From positions 4,030,001-4,094,000 of the forward strand of contig NZ_JBCNLP010000001.1 of the NCBI RefSeq assembly GCF_039595395.1: DNA of 64,000 nucleotides, given 5' to 3'. Within the stretch, counting starts at the first letter, position 1; the number at the start of each line of letters is the position of its first letter. Position numbers and translations under genes: made by a program. Under the pieces are notes generated by a model. It searched no databases, was not told where the DNA came from, and saw only the letters and a list, made by a program, of their open reading frames with translations. Origin of the DNA: Novosphingobium sp. (GTDB taxonomy: Bacteria > Pseudomonadota > Alphaproteobacteria > Sphingomonadales > Sphingomonadaceae). Of this stretch, positions 45,219 through 54,933 are shown one piece after another.

Positions 45219-46250
45219 TCAGGGATTTCCCGTGGTTGCAGCCGGTTGGGTCACCAGCGGCACGCCAGCGGGCAGCACGCCGCCGCTGGTCACCGTTTCG
45301 CCGCGCGTCTTGTGGCGGCGGGGACGGGGGGTGTGGTGAACCGCAGCGCTGGCGCTCGGGCTGGGCGATGCCGCCGGTGTCGCGGCAGGCGTCGAAGAAG
45401 GCTGCGCACTGGGCGCCGGTGAGGCCTGACCCGAAGCCTGCGCCGAAGGCTGAGCCGCAGGCGCCGCATTGCCGCGCGCATTCAGCGCGGCGGCGGTGAC
45501 GGGCACATCCTTCACCGTCTTCATCTCCTCCGACAGCTTGGGCACGCTCTGGCCGCCGATGGTGATGGTGAGCAGCTCGGGATGGCCGGTGCGCAGCTTG
45601 GGATCATGGGCGTCGGCGGGAACCGTGTAGCTTTCCCCGTCCTTGAGCACCTTTTCGGTCAGCGTCTTGCCGTCGCCATCATAAAAACGCACCCAGACGC
45701 CCGTGCCCTGCGCGGTGAAGACCACATCGCCGCTGGGCTGGGCCGGCTTGGGCGCCGGGGCCGCAGCGGGCGCGACAGTCGCCGCAGGCGCGGGCGTCTC
45801 GGCGGGCAGCAGCGAGGGCAACTCGGCCGCCGGGCTGTAGTAATTGTTCCACCAGACATAGCCGCCCACCGCCGCCACCAGCGCCAGCAGACCGGCCACC
45901 CAGGCAAAGGTCGAGGAGGGCACGCGCGCCGGATCGCCCGGCGTGAAAGCGGGCGCGGCAGGCGCCTCGGGCTCGGGCATGGCGCCGGAGTATTCGGCGC
46001 GCATCGCCGTCACGATCTCGCCGTCATCCAGCCCGACCGCGCGGGCATAGGTCCGCGCGAAGCCCAGCGCATAGGTGCGCCCCGGCAAGGAAGCAAAATC
46101 CCCCGCCTCCAGCGCTTCGAGATGGCGTGCGCGGATACGGGTCTTTTCTCCCAGCTGCTCCAGCGAGAGGCCCGCCGCCTCACGCGCGGCACGCAACCGC
46201 CCCCCGGCGGTCAGTGCTGACTGCTGCTCATTTTTGTCTTCGGCACCCAT
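45219..46250 (-). CDS. RodZ-like HTH/membrane protein
   Basis: 343 aa. Cytosolic Xre-type HTH (LRAAREAAGLSLEQLGEKTR, ~18-85), single transmembrane helix (~112-134, STFAWVAGLLALVAAVGGYV), DUF4115-like periplasmic beta domain (GVWVRFYDGDGKTLTEKVL, ~185-255) and a low-complexity Ala/Ser/Pro tail. This matches RodZ, which links MreB to the elongasome, though the tail is unusually long. Single gene. Confidence 0.82.
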   Translation of the reverse strand: MGAEDKNEQQSALTAGGRLRAAREAAGLSLEQLGEKTRIRARHLEALEAGDFASLPGRTYALGFARTYARAVGLDDGEIVTAMRAEYSGAMPEPEAPAAPAFTPGDPARVPSSTFAWVAGLLALVAAVGGYVWWNNYYSPAAELPSLLPAETPAPAATVAPAAAPAPKPAQPSGDVVFTAQGTGVWVRFYDGDGKTLTEKVLKDGESYTVPADAHDPKLRTGHPELLTITIGGQSVPKLSEEMKTVKDVPVTAAALNARGNAAPAAQPSAQASGQASPAPSAQPSSTPAATPAASPSPSASAAVHHTPRPRRHKTRGETVTSGGVLPAGVPLVTQPAATTGNP

Positions 46251-46410
46251 GTGCGATCCCGTTTTCGATGTGTCCGCAAGCCCAGGCCAGAATCAAGGCC
46301 AGAGCGGTAAAAAAGTCAACCGCCAAGCCGGGTTGGCAGCGTGGAAATCGTTGAAGTGAAGCACTGCGCGAAAGCCCCCGGTCCGGCCCGATGCGCTGGC
46401 GGAGGGGACA

Positions 46411-48720
46411 TCAATCGAAGGTGATGCCCCGCGCCTGTGCCCAGACCAGCAACTGCTGGCGCAAATCCTGTGCCGGTTCATCGAGCAGGCGGTTCATCTC
46501 CTCCTCGATCTCATGCAGATGGACCTGCCGCAGCATGCTCTTGATCGGCCCCACCGCGGCGGGCGTGATCGACAGGCGGCGGATCCCCAGACCCAGCAGC
46601 GCCAGCGCCTCCAGCTGGCGCCCGCCCATCTCGCCGCAGACGGTCAGCAGCGTGCCATGCTGGCGGCAGGTGCGCGAGACGCGGCGCAGAAAGCGCAGGA
46701 TCGCGGGGCTCAGCCAGTCGTAACGCTCGGCCAGCTTGGGGTTCGAACGGTCCGCCGCGAAGAGGAACTGCGTCAGATCGTTGGTGCCCACCGACAGGAA
46801 GGTCAGCTTGGGGCACAGCACATCGAGCATTTCGGCCAGCGCGGGCACTTCGAGCATGGCGCCGAATTTCACCGCCTCGGGAAGCTGCTTCTTCTGGCCG
46901 CGCAGCCAGGCGAGCTGGCCATCGAACACCGCCTTGGCCGCGTCGAACTCCCAGGGTTCGGAGATCATCGGGAACATCACATGCAGCGTGCGCCCGGCAG
47001 AAGCCTCCAGCAGCGCGCGGGCCTGCACTTTCAGCAGCCCATCACGCTCCAGAGCGACGCGCAGCGCGCGCCAGCCCATCGCGGGGTTTTCCTCGCTATG
47101 GTCCTCGTCATGGCGCAGATAGGGCAGGCTCTTGTCGCCGCCGATGTCCACGGTGCGGAAGACCACCGGCTTGTCGCCCGCCGTATCCATCACATCGCGA
47201 TAGAGCCGCGTCTGGCGCTCCCGGCTGGGCAAGGTGGCCGAAACGAGGAACTGGAATTCGGTGCGGAACAGGCCCACGCCGTCAGCGCCGGTCAGCGAGA
47301 CATTGGGCATATCCTCACGCAGGCCCGCATTGACCATCAGCGTGATGCGCTCGCCGCAGGCCGTCACCGGCTGCATGTCGCGCAGGGCGGCATAGGCGGC
47401 CTGACGTTCGCGGGTCTTGGCATGGCGCTCGTCGAAGGCGATGACCATATCGCGCGTCGGGCGCACGAAAGCGATGCCCTGATCGGCATCGAGCAGCAGC
47501 GGATCGCCTTCCCGCACCAGACCGCGCAGGCTCTTCACGCGGCCCAGCACCGGAATGCCCATGGCGCGCGCCACGATGATGACATGCGCCGTCAGCGAGC
47601 CTTCCTCGAGGATCACCCCCTTGAGACGGCGCTTGTCATACTCCAGCAGCTCGGCGGGGCCCAGGTTGCGGGCGATCAGAATGGCGTCGTGACGCAGCCC
47701 CATGCTGGCCGCCGTGCCGAGTTGGCCCGAGACGATGCGCAGCAGGCGGTTGGAGAGATCCTCCAGATCATGCATGCGGTCGGCCAGCAATGGATCGTCG
47801 ATCTGGCGCATGCGCATGCGGGTGCGCTGCTGCACGCGCTCGATCGCGGCCTCGGCGGTGAGGCCGGAATCGATCGCCTCATTGATGCGGCGGCTCCAGC
47901 CTTCGTCATAGGCGAACATGCGATAGGTTTCGAGAACCTCGTCATGCTCGCCACCGCCGCCGAATTCGGCCTGCGACGCCATGCGGTCGATCTGGTCGCG
48001 CATCTTGTCGAAGGCCATATAGACCCGCTGGCGCTCGGCCTCGGTGTCTTCGGCGACGATATGCTCGATGGTGATGCGCGGCTGGTGATAGACCGCCACG
48101 CCCGCCGCCAAACCCTTCACCAGCGTGAGGCCGCGAAGCTGCTCGGGGCCGGTCAGCGCGGCGGAAAGGCCGAAGGCCTCCTCCTCATCGACCAGCTCGG
48201 CATTGGCGATCAGTTCGGAGAGCACCATGGCCACCGTCTGCAGCGCCTCGATCTCGATCTCCTCATAGCGGCGCGGATCGACATGCTGCACGCAGAGGAT
48301 GCCCACCGAACGCTCGCGCCGCACGATGGGCACGCCCGCGAAGGAGTGAAAACGGTCCTCGCCCGTTTCGGGGCGGTAGGAGAAGTCGGGGTGGGCCGCA
48401 GCCTCGGCAAGGTTCAGCGTCTCGTTGCGGGCCGCGATGCTGCCGACCAGACCCTCGCCGATGGCCATGCGGGTGACGTGGACCGCCTCCTGCGCCAGAC
48501 CGCGGGTGGCGAACAGCTCCAGCATGCCCTCGCGCAGCAGATAGATCGAGCAGACTTCCGAATGCAGGCTCTCGCCGATCACCTCGACCACGGTGTTGAG
48601 TTTGGCCTGCGCATTCTGGCGGCTGGCCATCACTTCATGCAGACGTGTGAGAATGGTGCGCGCCGCGCTGACGGCGGAGGAGGAGTTTACGGGGCCGACA
48701 GGTGCGCTGGTCATGCGCAT
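46411..48720 (-). CDS. ptsP: PEP-protein phosphotransferase of the nitrogen PTS (EI-Ntr)
   Basis: 769 aa. N-terminal GAF domain (~20-170, VCSIYLLREGMLELFATRGL) and EI domains: PEP-utilising signature with active-site His in GSLTAHVIIVARAMGIPVLG, TIM-barrel motifs GVGLFRTEFQFL and VGTNDLTQFLFAADRS, and LLTVCGEMGG. It phosphorylates NPr in the regulatory PTS, tied to nitrogen and stress signalling. Full length, no lesion. Confidence 0.95.
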   Translation of the reverse strand: MRMTSAPVGPVNSSSAVSAARTILTRLHEVMASRQNAQAKLNTVVEVIGESLHSEVCSIYLLREGMLELFATRGLAQEAVHVTRMAIGEGLVGSIAARNETLNLAEAAAHPDFSYRPETGEDRFHSFAGVPIVRRERSVGILCVQHVDPRRYEEIEIEALQTVAMVLSELIANAELVDEEEAFGLSAALTGPEQLRGLTLVKGLAAGVAVYHQPRITIEHIVAEDTEAERQRVYMAFDKMRDQIDRMASQAEFGGGGEHDEVLETYRMFAYDEGWSRRINEAIDSGLTAEAAIERVQQRTRMRMRQIDDPLLADRMHDLEDLSNRLLRIVSGQLGTAASMGLRHDAILIARNLGPAELLEYDKRRLKGVILEEGSLTAHVIIVARAMGIPVLGRVKSLRGLVREGDPLLLDADQGIAFVRPTRDMVIAFDERHAKTRERQAAYAALRDMQPVTACGERITLMVNAGLREDMPNVSLTGADGVGLFRTEFQFLVSATLPSRERQTRLYRDVMDTAGDKPVVFRTVDIGGDKSLPYLRHDEDHSEENPAMGWRALRVALERDGLLKVQARALLEASAGRTLHVMFPMISEPWEFDAAKAVFDGQLAWLRGQKKQLPEAVKFGAMLEVPALAEMLDVLCPKLTFLSVGTNDLTQFLFAADRSNPKLAERYDWLSPAILRFLRRVSRTCRQHGTLLTVCGEMGGRQLEALALLGLGIRRLSITPAAVGPIKSMLRQVHLHEIEEEMNRLLDEPAQDLRQQLLVWAQARGITFD

Positions 48721-49121
48721 GGCCTAGCCGAATACGCGGCGAATGCAATGCGCGCAGCGTGACATCAGGCATGAATTGCTTCGCGGGCCGATAAAAGCAC
48801 AGAACAAATCGCCCGATCATGCATTTCACGCATGCATGTCATGGTGATGTCATCGAAACCATCCATATGGCCGATGAAGAAGGTCGGGTCCGGCGGGATG
48901 AAAACATTCTCCCCGCAAGACGCAACGACGCTCCGGGCCACAGTCCGGAGCGCCGCGCATGGGCAGGCCAGCCACAAGCAGATACGCGCGGGCCATCAGC
49001 GCCAGTCACGCGCAGGCAAAGCCACACCACCCCATGGAATGACCGATCAAGCCACCACCATGCTGGTCAGTGTAAAACCTGCTGCCTGTCGCCCGCCTGC
49101 CAAAGGCAGGAGGAAGCCGGC
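48721..49121. other. Gene-free stretch upstream of ptsP
   Basis: About 400 bp with no supported gene; ORFs here lack SD sequences and resemble no family. Contains the ptsP promoter region and a short palindromic cluster around ATGCATTTCACGCATGCATG near 48820. At the far end (about 49090-49110) CCTGCC / GGCAGG forms a small stem that may end the DUF465 gene. Confidence 0.4.
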
Positions 49122-49277
49122 CTATTGCGCCAGAAGTTCATCCTTGATGCGCAGCTTCGCGCGCTTGAGGGATTGGATGGTGACGGGATCGGGGAGAGGA
49201 CGGGACAATTCCTGATGGATACGGCGTTCCAGACCGGCATGCTTGGTTTGCAGGGCAGTGTAGTGCGATGTTTCCAT
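49122..49277 (-). CDS. Small DUF465/YdcH-family protein
   Basis: 51 aa, too short for many gene callers. METSHYTALQTKHAGLERRI and ends LKRAKLRIKDELLAQ, the two-helix antiparallel hairpin of DUF465. SD GGAGAG lies 6 bp upstream of the ATG at 49277. Function unknown. A second DUF465 gene is 470 bp away on the other strand. Confidence 0.85.
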   Translation of the reverse strand: METSHYTALQTKHAGLERRIHQELSRPLPDPVTIQSLKRAKLRIKDELLAQ

Positions 49278-49746
49278 GAGCTACTCTCCTTCTCGAAGGC
49301 CCAGACCCTTGATCGGCCCGGCCTTGATCGGTTGGATAGGGCGCGAAGCGAGCCTGCCCGATATCGGCAGCCCGCACGCAGCCCGGTTACCCTCATGTCC
49401 GCTTGTCCTCTGGAAAGAGGCTTCCTCTGGAGAGGCAGTTAGCGGCTACATCCGGCACAGCCCGTGCAAGTCACATGCATGCATTCCTGCAGGGGATTTC
49501 GCCCTGTTGCCCGGTCGTCGGCACGTCTCGTTGACGTCTCTTTCTTTCGTTCCTGAGGCGGCGACCCTGCCACCTTTCCTGCGGTGCCTGTTCCGACTCG
49601 GCAAGGCGATGTGCCTTCCGTGATTGTCATAGAGCCACATCGCGCCTATCCTGCCAAGGCCTGTGGCGGTGAGCCGCAGGTGATTGCGACGAGTTGTCAT
49701 AAATGCCCGATACTGCCTTTCCCTCTTGCGCCCGAGACTGCCGATC
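49278..49746. other. Gene-free stretch between two DUF465 genes
   Basis: 469 bp; no coding region could be supported on either strand. Presumably holds both divergent promoters. Confidence 0.4.
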
Positions 49747-49944
49747 ATGACCGAGGAAGAACTGCGCAAGCGTCTGGAAATGCTGCGAATCGAACATCGC
49801 GATATGGATGCCGCCATCGATGCGCTCAGCGGTGCGGGCACCCAGGACCAGTTGCAGATCGCCCGGCTGAAAAAGCGCAAGCTGCGCCTGAAGGACCAGA
49901 TCAGCCAGATCGAGGACTATCTGATCCCCGACATCATCGCCTGA
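49747..49944 (+). CDS. Small DUF465/YdcH-family protein
   Basis: 65 aa. TEEELRKRLEMLRIEHRDMD followed by LQIARLKKRKLRLKDQISQI, a helical hairpin with the family's K-L-R-L-KD motif, then a short acidic tail. The start at 49747 is chosen because upstream in-frame codons do not match the family. Lies before the RcdA-like gene, a pairing common in alphaproteobacteria. Confidence 0.88.
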   Translation: MTEEELRKRLEMLRIEHRDMDAAIDALSGAGTQDQLQIARLKKRKLRLKDQISQIEDYLIPDIIA

Positions 49945-50099
49945 CGGGAAGCCTCACGCGGGGCGCAGGCCACAGCCCGCATTCGCGCTCCTGTGAAAAG
50001 TCCATAGCGTGTCATTTCGGGAACGTCCCGTTTCGGGACCTCCGGTGCCCAAGCGGACATTTGTCATACATGCCCTCCACCGGTTAACAAGGGCAGGCC

Positions 50100-50573
50100 A
50101 TGACAAGCACCAGCACCATCAACCCACGCATCGTGGAGGGCCTTTATTGCGAGGCCCTCGTCCTGTCGGATGAGGTACGCGCCACCTTCGACCTGTCGGG
50201 CCGCATCGAAACGGCCGGCGACGATATCGACACGCTGCGCATCGCCCTGTCCTGCGAGGCGCTGCGCACCACGACACGGATGATGCATGCGGTGGCCTGG
50301 CTGCTGAACCACCGCGCCTATTTCGTGGGCGAACTCAGCGCCTTCCAACTGCGCCGCTATGGCCGGCTGGCACCCGATTTCCCCATCGCCGATCCGGATC
50401 GCATGGCCATGCTCAGCCCTTCGGTGCAGACGCTGATCAAGGCGACCGAGAATTTCTACGCCCGCCTGCTGCGCATCGACCGCCAGTGGCGCGAGGATCA
50501 GCGCGGCCCCGCCCCCTCGGCGATCGACCGGCTGCGCAGCCGACTCGACCTGCTGCAGCAAGGCGCGGCTTAA
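50100..50573 (+). CDS. rcdA: DUF1465 family protein, RcdA-like
   Basis: 157 aa, helical. The core EGLYCEALVLSDEVRATFD, EALRTTTRMMHAVAWLLNHR and IKATENFYARLLRIDRQW matches DUF1465, to which the Caulobacter RcdA belongs. RcdA delivers CtrA to ClpXP and so controls cell-cycle progression. Orthology is likely but the name is by family. Confidence 0.82.
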   Translation: MTSTSTINPRIVEGLYCEALVLSDEVRATFDLSGRIETAGDDIDTLRIALSCEALRTTTRMMHAVAWLLNHRAYFVGELSAFQLRRYGRLAPDFPIADPDRMAMLSPSVQTLIKATENFYARLLRIDRQWREDQRGPAPSAIDRLRSRLDLLQQGAA

Positions 50574-50611
50574 ACGCTCCCAGTCTCGACAAGCCCCGCC
50601 CTGCTCCCCAT

Positions 50612-51490
50612 ATGGGCGGCATGGCCCTGCCCCCTCAACCCTGGCCCACCGGCCTTGTCACCTGCCCCGAGCCGCTGGTTCGGCGCATTCTCGCGCCCAA
50701 TGCCTCGCCCTACACCTACACCGGCACCCAGACCTATCTGGTGGGCACCGACGAGGCCGTGGTGGTGATCGATCCCGGCCCGGCGGAGGACGCCCATCTT
50801 GACGCGCTGACCACGGCCATCGGCGGCGCGCAGGTGGTGGCCATCGCCTGCACCCATACCCATCGCGACCATTCCCCCGCCGCCGCGCCGCTCTCCGCGC
50901 GCACCGGCGCCCCGATCATCGGCTGCGCGCCGCTGACCATGGAGGATGACGGCCCGCGCGCCGATGCCGCCTTCGATGTCGATTACCGCCCGGACCGCAT
51001 TCTGGCCGATGGCGAGCAGATCGCCGGGCCCGGCTTCACGCTGACGGCGCTGGCCACGCCGGGTCACACCTCGAACCATCTGTGCTTCGCGCTGGAGGAA
51101 TCGGGCGCGCTCTTCACCGGCGACCATGTGATGGGCTGGTCGACCAGCGTGGTGGCCCCGCCCGATGGCGATATGGGCGCCTATATGGCCAGCCTCGAGA
51201 GGCTCTATGAGCGCGAGGATCGCATCTATTACCCCGCCCATGGTGAGCCCATCGGCAATCCGCGCCAGTTCGTGCGCTCCATGATCGGCCACCGCCGCCA
51301 GCGCGAGCGCCAGATCATGAAGCTGCTGGGCGAGGAGGTGGGCGAGATTCCCGCGCTGGTCGCCCGCATGTATGCCGGGCTGGACCCGCGCCTGGTCGGC
51401 GCGGCGGGGCGTTCGGTGCTGGCGCATTTGCTCGATCTGATCCGACGCGGGCTGGTGAGGCAGGAGGGTGAGCGTTTCGCGCTGACCTGA
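50612..51490 (+). CDS. MBL-fold metallo-hydrolase, LACTB2-like
   Basis: 292 aa. Metal-binding THTHRDHSPAA (HxHxDH), further ligands in ATPGHTSNH, FTGDHVMG and YYPAHGEPI. The C-terminal ~80 residues (GLDPRLVGAAGRSVLAHLLDL) form the helical domain of LACTB2/glyoxalase-II-like hydrolases. ATG 50612 or 50621 both possible. Substrate unknown; single gene. Confidence 0.85.
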   Translation: MGGMALPPQPWPTGLVTCPEPLVRRILAPNASPYTYTGTQTYLVGTDEAVVVIDPGPAEDAHLDALTTAIGGAQVVAIACTHTHRDHSPAAAPLSARTGAPIIGCAPLTMEDDGPRADAAFDVDYRPDRILADGEQIAGPGFTLTALATPGHTSNHLCFALEESGALFTGDHVMGWSTSVVAPPDGDMGAYMASLERLYEREDRIYYPAHGEPIGNPRQFVRSMIGHRRQRERQIMKLLGEEVGEIPALVARMYAGLDPRLVGAAGRSVLAHLLDLIRRGLVRQEGERFALT

Positions 51491-51503
51491 AAATCGCCCT
51501 GTC

Positions 51504-51606
51504 GGCATCGGCCCTCTCCCCCGGCCCGGTCACACATCGGTCGTATCCTGTCGGTGGCCGGGCCGGGGGAGAGGGCCGGTGCCGCCCATCCGGCAAAGCC
51601 GGATGG
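51504..51606. repeat. Interspersed hairpin repeat, family 2, copy 2
   Basis: CCCTCTCCCCCGGCCCGG ... CCGGGCCGGGGGAGAGGGCC around ACATCGGTCGTATCCTGT, then CATCCGGCAAAGCCGGATG. Same build as 2472-2573, with compensatory differences in both arms. Confidence 0.75.
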
Positions 51607-51702
51607 CAAAAACGCCAAACAAACTGATAATCACTCGCAATTGGTGTTTTCCCTTGGGGGAACGCCCAAGGCTTCCTAGATGGGCGCAAATTCATCGAGG
51701 GA

Positions 51703-52698
51703 ATGCCGTTCATGACCGCCCAGCACCCGTCGCTCGTTGGCATCGACATCCGCGCCGAAATCGAGCGCCTGCGCCGCGAGAAGAATGCCGTCATCCTGGC
51801 GCATTACTATCAGAAGCCGGAACTTCAGGATCTGGCCGATTTCGTCGGCGATTCGCTGGAGTTGAGCCGCAAGGCCGCCGAGACCGATGCCGATGTCATC
51901 GCCTTTTGCGGCGTGAAGTTCATGGCCGAGGTGGCGAAGATCCTGAGCCCCGAAAAGACGGTGATCCTGCCCGACATGAACGCGGGCTGCTCGCTGGAAG
52001 ACGCCTGCCCGCCCGCACGCTTCAAGGCGTTCCGCGAGGCACATCCCGACCATATCGCGCTGACCTACATCAACTGCTCGACCGAGGTGAAGGCGCTCAG
52101 CGACATCATCGTGACGTCGTCGTCGGCGGAAACGATCCTGCAGCAGATCCCCAAGGACCAGAAGATCATCTTCGGTCCCGACCGCCATCTGGGCGGTTAC
52201 CTGTCGCGCAAGTTCAACCGCGAGATGCTGCTGTGGCCCGGCGTCTGCATCGTGCATGAGGCCTTCAGCGAGACCGAACTGCTCAAGCTGAAAGCCCAGC
52301 ACCCCGGTGCGCCGATCGCGGCGCATCCGGAATGCCCGCCCACCATCGTCGACCATGCCGACTATGTGGGCAGCACCAGCGGCATCCTCAACTATGCCAA
52401 GGCGATGACCGGCGACACGCTGATCGTCGCGACCGAGCCGCATATCATCCACCAGATGCAGCTCGCGATCCCCGGCAAGACCTTCATCGGCGCGCCGGGC
52501 GGCGACGGCAACTGCAACTGCAACATCTGCCCCTATATGGCGCTCAACACGCTGGAAAAGTTGTATATCAGCCTGCGCGACCTGTCCCCGCGCATCGAGA
52601 TCGAGGAAAGCCTGCGCCTGAAGGCCAAGCACAGCCTCGACCGCATGCTGGAGATGGCCAGCGGCAGCGTCGGCAAGGGCGATCTGGGCAACCGGTAA
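51703..52698 (+). CDS. nadA: Quinolinate synthase
   Basis: 331 aa. Condenses iminoaspartate with DHAP to quinolinate in NAD synthesis, using a 4Fe-4S cluster. Motifs: ILAHYYQKPELQDLADFVGDS in two parts, DMNAGCSLEDACP (C96, C102), TYINCSTEVKA, HPECPP and NCNICPYMALN. Start could also be 51712. nadB and nadC are not in the window. Confidence 0.95.
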   Translation: MPFMTAQHPSLVGIDIRAEIERLRREKNAVILAHYYQKPELQDLADFVGDSLELSRKAAETDADVIAFCGVKFMAEVAKILSPEKTVILPDMNAGCSLEDACPPARFKAFREAHPDHIALTYINCSTEVKALSDIIVTSSSAETILQQIPKDQKIIFGPDRHLGGYLSRKFNREMLLWPGVCIVHEAFSETELLKLKAQHPGAPIAAHPECPPTIVDHADYVGSTSGILNYAKAMTGDTLIVATEPHIIHQMQLAIPGKTFIGAPGGDGNCNCNICPYMALNTLEKLYISLRDLSPRIEIEESLRLKAKHSLDRMLEMASGSVGKGDLGNR

Positions 52699-52734
52699 AG
52701 CAAAAGGCGTGATTTAAGAATCACGCCTTTTGCT
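52699..52734 (+). terminator. Strong terminator after nadA
   Basis: Perfect 16-bp inverted repeat AGCAAAAGGCGTGATT / AATCACGCCTTTTGCT with a 4-nt loop, starting at the nadA stop. Confidence 0.9.
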
Positions 52735-52912
52735 CTCGTTCCTGTTGCCGCATCGTTTTTACGAAAAACCGGTCCCCACTTTTTCGCACGATGCTGATAT
52801 TATCGGGAAAGCAGCGCGGCTCGCCGGTTTTTTCTTGGCCGGCGGGCCGTTTCCGTGTTCTCTTCGCAGATGCAGCGCATCCCCCCTCGCGCCTGCATCA
52901 AAAGGAGCACAC

Positions 52913-53485
52913 ATGCGTCTGCCCCAACTCGACCACACCACCCTCGAAGGCGACCAACTGGCCCTCTATGAGGATATGAAAGCCGGCATTCACAAGAACT
53001 TCGCCGGCTTCACCGCCATCGACAGCAAGGACGACCTGATCGGTCCCTGGAACCCCTGGCTGACCTTCCCGCAATTTGGCGGCCCGGTCTGGAAGCTGGT
53101 GCTGGCGCTGGGCGACAACCCGGTCCTGCCCAAACCCATCCGCGAGATCGGCATCCTCGTCACCGGCGCGCATTTCCATTCCGCCTACGAGCTTTACGCC
53201 CATATCCTCGTCGCCAAGCTGCGCGGGCTGTCCGACGCCAAGGTCCGCACCATCAGCAGCGGCAACCGACCGTCCGACCTCACCTATGAGGAAGGCCTCG
53301 CCTACGACCTCGCCTCCACACTGGTGAACGGCGGCATCGTGCCCGAAATCCTCTATCAGGAAGCCGAACTCGCCTTCGGGCGCGCCGGGACGGCGGAGTT
53401 TATCTATCTGGTCGGGCTTTACTGCATGGTGTCGACCACGCTGAACGGGTTCAAGGTGCCTTTGCCCGAGGATGAAGATTTGTAA
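52913..53485 (+). CDS. Carboxymuconolactone decarboxylase-family protein
   Basis: 190 aa. The CMD core is visible (PKPIREIGILVTGAHFHSAY, ELYAHILVAKLRGLSDAKV) but without the AhpD CxxC, so a disulfide-reductase role is unlikely. Related proteins act as gamma-CMD-like decarboxylases or have unknown roles. Very good SD AAAGGAGC 6 bp before ATG. Single gene with the nadA terminator upstream and repeat C downstream. Confidence 0.82.
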   Translation: MRLPQLDHTTLEGDQLALYEDMKAGIHKNFAGFTAIDSKDDLIGPWNPWLTFPQFGGPVWKLVLALGDNPVLPKPIREIGILVTGAHFHSAYELYAHILVAKLRGLSDAKVRTISSGNRPSDLTYEEGLAYDLASTLVNGGIVPEILYQEAELAFGRAGTAEFIYLVGLYCMVSTTLNGFKVPLPEDEDL

Positions 53486-53498
53486 GAAAAGAATAAGT

Positions 53499-53725
53499 GC
53501 GAGGGGGTTACCCCCTCGCGCTCCCGGAACGTCTTCCGGCGCAAGGGTGGTGGCTCCGCATCGTGGCGCGCCACCGCTCCACCAGCGCAACGAAAAGGCG
53601 CCGCAGGCAGGAAGCCCCGGCGCCTTTCTGTCGTTTAAAGCCTGCGGCACGGCGAACTATGCGCAAAGCCGAACCCGATGCGCACCGTAGACATGAATGG
53701 GAGCGCGAGGGTGTAACACCCTCGC
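53499..53725. repeat. Hairpin-bounded interspersed repeat, family 1, copy C (inverted)
   Basis: About 227 bp, in opposite orientation to copies A, B and D. Boundary hairpins GCGAGGGGG TTA CCCCCTCGC and GCGAGGGTG TAA CACCCTCGC; interior reads GGCGCCGCAGGCAGGAAGCC and TTTAAAGCCTGCGGC. Fills the CMD to lipoprotein gap. Confidence 0.9.
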
Positions 53726-53745
53726 ACCTACCCTTTCTTCCAACC

Positions 53746-54084
53746 TTACTGAGCAGGCGAAGCCTTATCCGCAGGCTTGTCGGCAGCAGCACCCTGGTCA
53801 GCTTTCAAAGCATCCATGGCCTGCTTCAGGTCGGCGGCATCGCTGGTGGCATCCTCGGCCGCCTGCGATCCGACATCCTTGCGGGGCGCGAGCGGCGGGG
53901 TGGAGGTGGGCGTTTCGACCGGCACCATGGCATCGCTGGTCGAGGTGGGCAGCACCTCACCCTCGGCGGAGCGGGAGTCTTCGGTCTTTTCCGGCTTGCT
54001 GTGGCAGGCCGACAGGGCCAGCACCGCAGCGGCGGCAAGCGCCAGCGAGGTGGTCTTGGCAATGGTCATCTTGAGAGCGGGCAT
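53746..54084 (-). CDS. Small putative lipoprotein
   Basis: 112 aa. Signal with lipobox LALSAC near residue 27, then a hydrophilic low-complexity region rich in Ser, Thr, Ala and Lys. No recognised domain. It lies 26 bp after the lipB stop and may be cotranscribed with it. Confidence 0.65.
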   Translation of the reverse strand: MPALKMTIAKTTSLALAAAAVLALSACHSKPEKTEDSRSAEGEVLPTSTSDAMVPVETPTSTPPLAPRKDVGSQAAEDATSDAADLKQAMDALKADQGAAADKPADKASPAQ

Positions 54085-54110
54085 AGAGTCCTCAGGCAAG
54101 ATCAGGGGCG

Positions 54111-54797
54111 TTACCCCTGGGGGGGACAGGGCTGGTCGAGCATGGCGAGAAACTCATCCGCGCGCGCCAGCAGGGCCTCATCCCATTGCACCGCCGAAAC
54201 CTTGATGCCAAGCCTTTCGAGGCTGGTGACGCCTTTTTCGGCGATTCCGCAGGGCACGATGCCGGAAAAATGCGTCAGATCGGGCGAGAGATTCACCGAA
54301 AAGCCATGCATCGTCACCCACTTGCGGATGCGCACGCCGATGGCGCCGATCTTCGCTTCGGAGCCGTCGATGTCGCGGGTCCAGATCCCCACGCCCGCGT
54401 CGGAGCGCCAGCTTTCCACGCCGAAATCACGCAGCGTGGCGATCACCCAGCTTTCCAGCGCGGACACGAAGCCGCGCACATCGCGCTTGCGTTTGGTCAG
54501 GTCGAGCAGGACATAGCCGATGCGCTGCCCCGGCCCGTGATAGGTGTAACGCCCGCCGCGCCCGGCCTCGACGATCTCGAAGCGCGGATCGAGCAGGTCG
54601 GAGGCCGCCGCGCTGGTCCCCGCGGTGTACACCGGCAAATGGTCAAGCAGCCAGATCAGCTCGCCCGCGCTGCCCTCGGCAATGGCGGTGTTGCGCGCGG
54701 TCATGGCCTCAAGCGCCTCGCGATAGGGCACGGGCTCGGCTTCGTGGCGGAACTCGAGTGGGCGGGTCAGGGCGGCGGTTGAGGGACTCGGCGACAT
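54111..54797 (-). CDS. lipB: Lipoyl(octanoyl) transferase
   Basis: 228 aa. Transfers octanoate from ACP to lipoyl domains. GGRYTYHGPGQRIGYVLLDL, Lys in AKIGAIGVRIRKWVTMHGFS and active Cys in FSGIVPCGIAEKGVTSL are diagnostic. ATG 54797 is used; the longer frame upstream overlaps the divergent gene. Confidence 0.95.
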   Translation of the reverse strand: MSPSPSTAALTRPLEFRHEAEPVPYREALEAMTARNTAIAEGSAGELIWLLDHLPVYTAGTSAAASDLLDPRFEIVEAGRGGRYTYHGPGQRIGYVLLDLTKRKRDVRGFVSALESWVIATLRDFGVESWRSDAGVGIWTRDIDGSEAKIGAIGVRIRKWVTMHGFSVNLSPDLTHFSGIVPCGIAEKGVTSLERLGIKVSAVQWDEALLARADEFLAMLDQPCPPQG

Positions 54798-54933
54798 ACG
54801 GGATTGCCTGAAACGATTTGCCGTCGTTATCAAGAGGGCATAGTGAGGGCACAGAGTGAATGCCCGGCAGCACTGCCGGGCGCAGCCCTGCCAAACAGGG
54901 CGAGAAAACGTGCCGCAAAGGGGGCCCACATCC

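Noticed and set aside
46513..48762. 749-codon frame opposite ptsP and the similar 811-codon frame opposite ispH-hpnH (61270-63705)
   Set aside because: Both mirror well-supported genes; long antisense frames are expected at this GC content.
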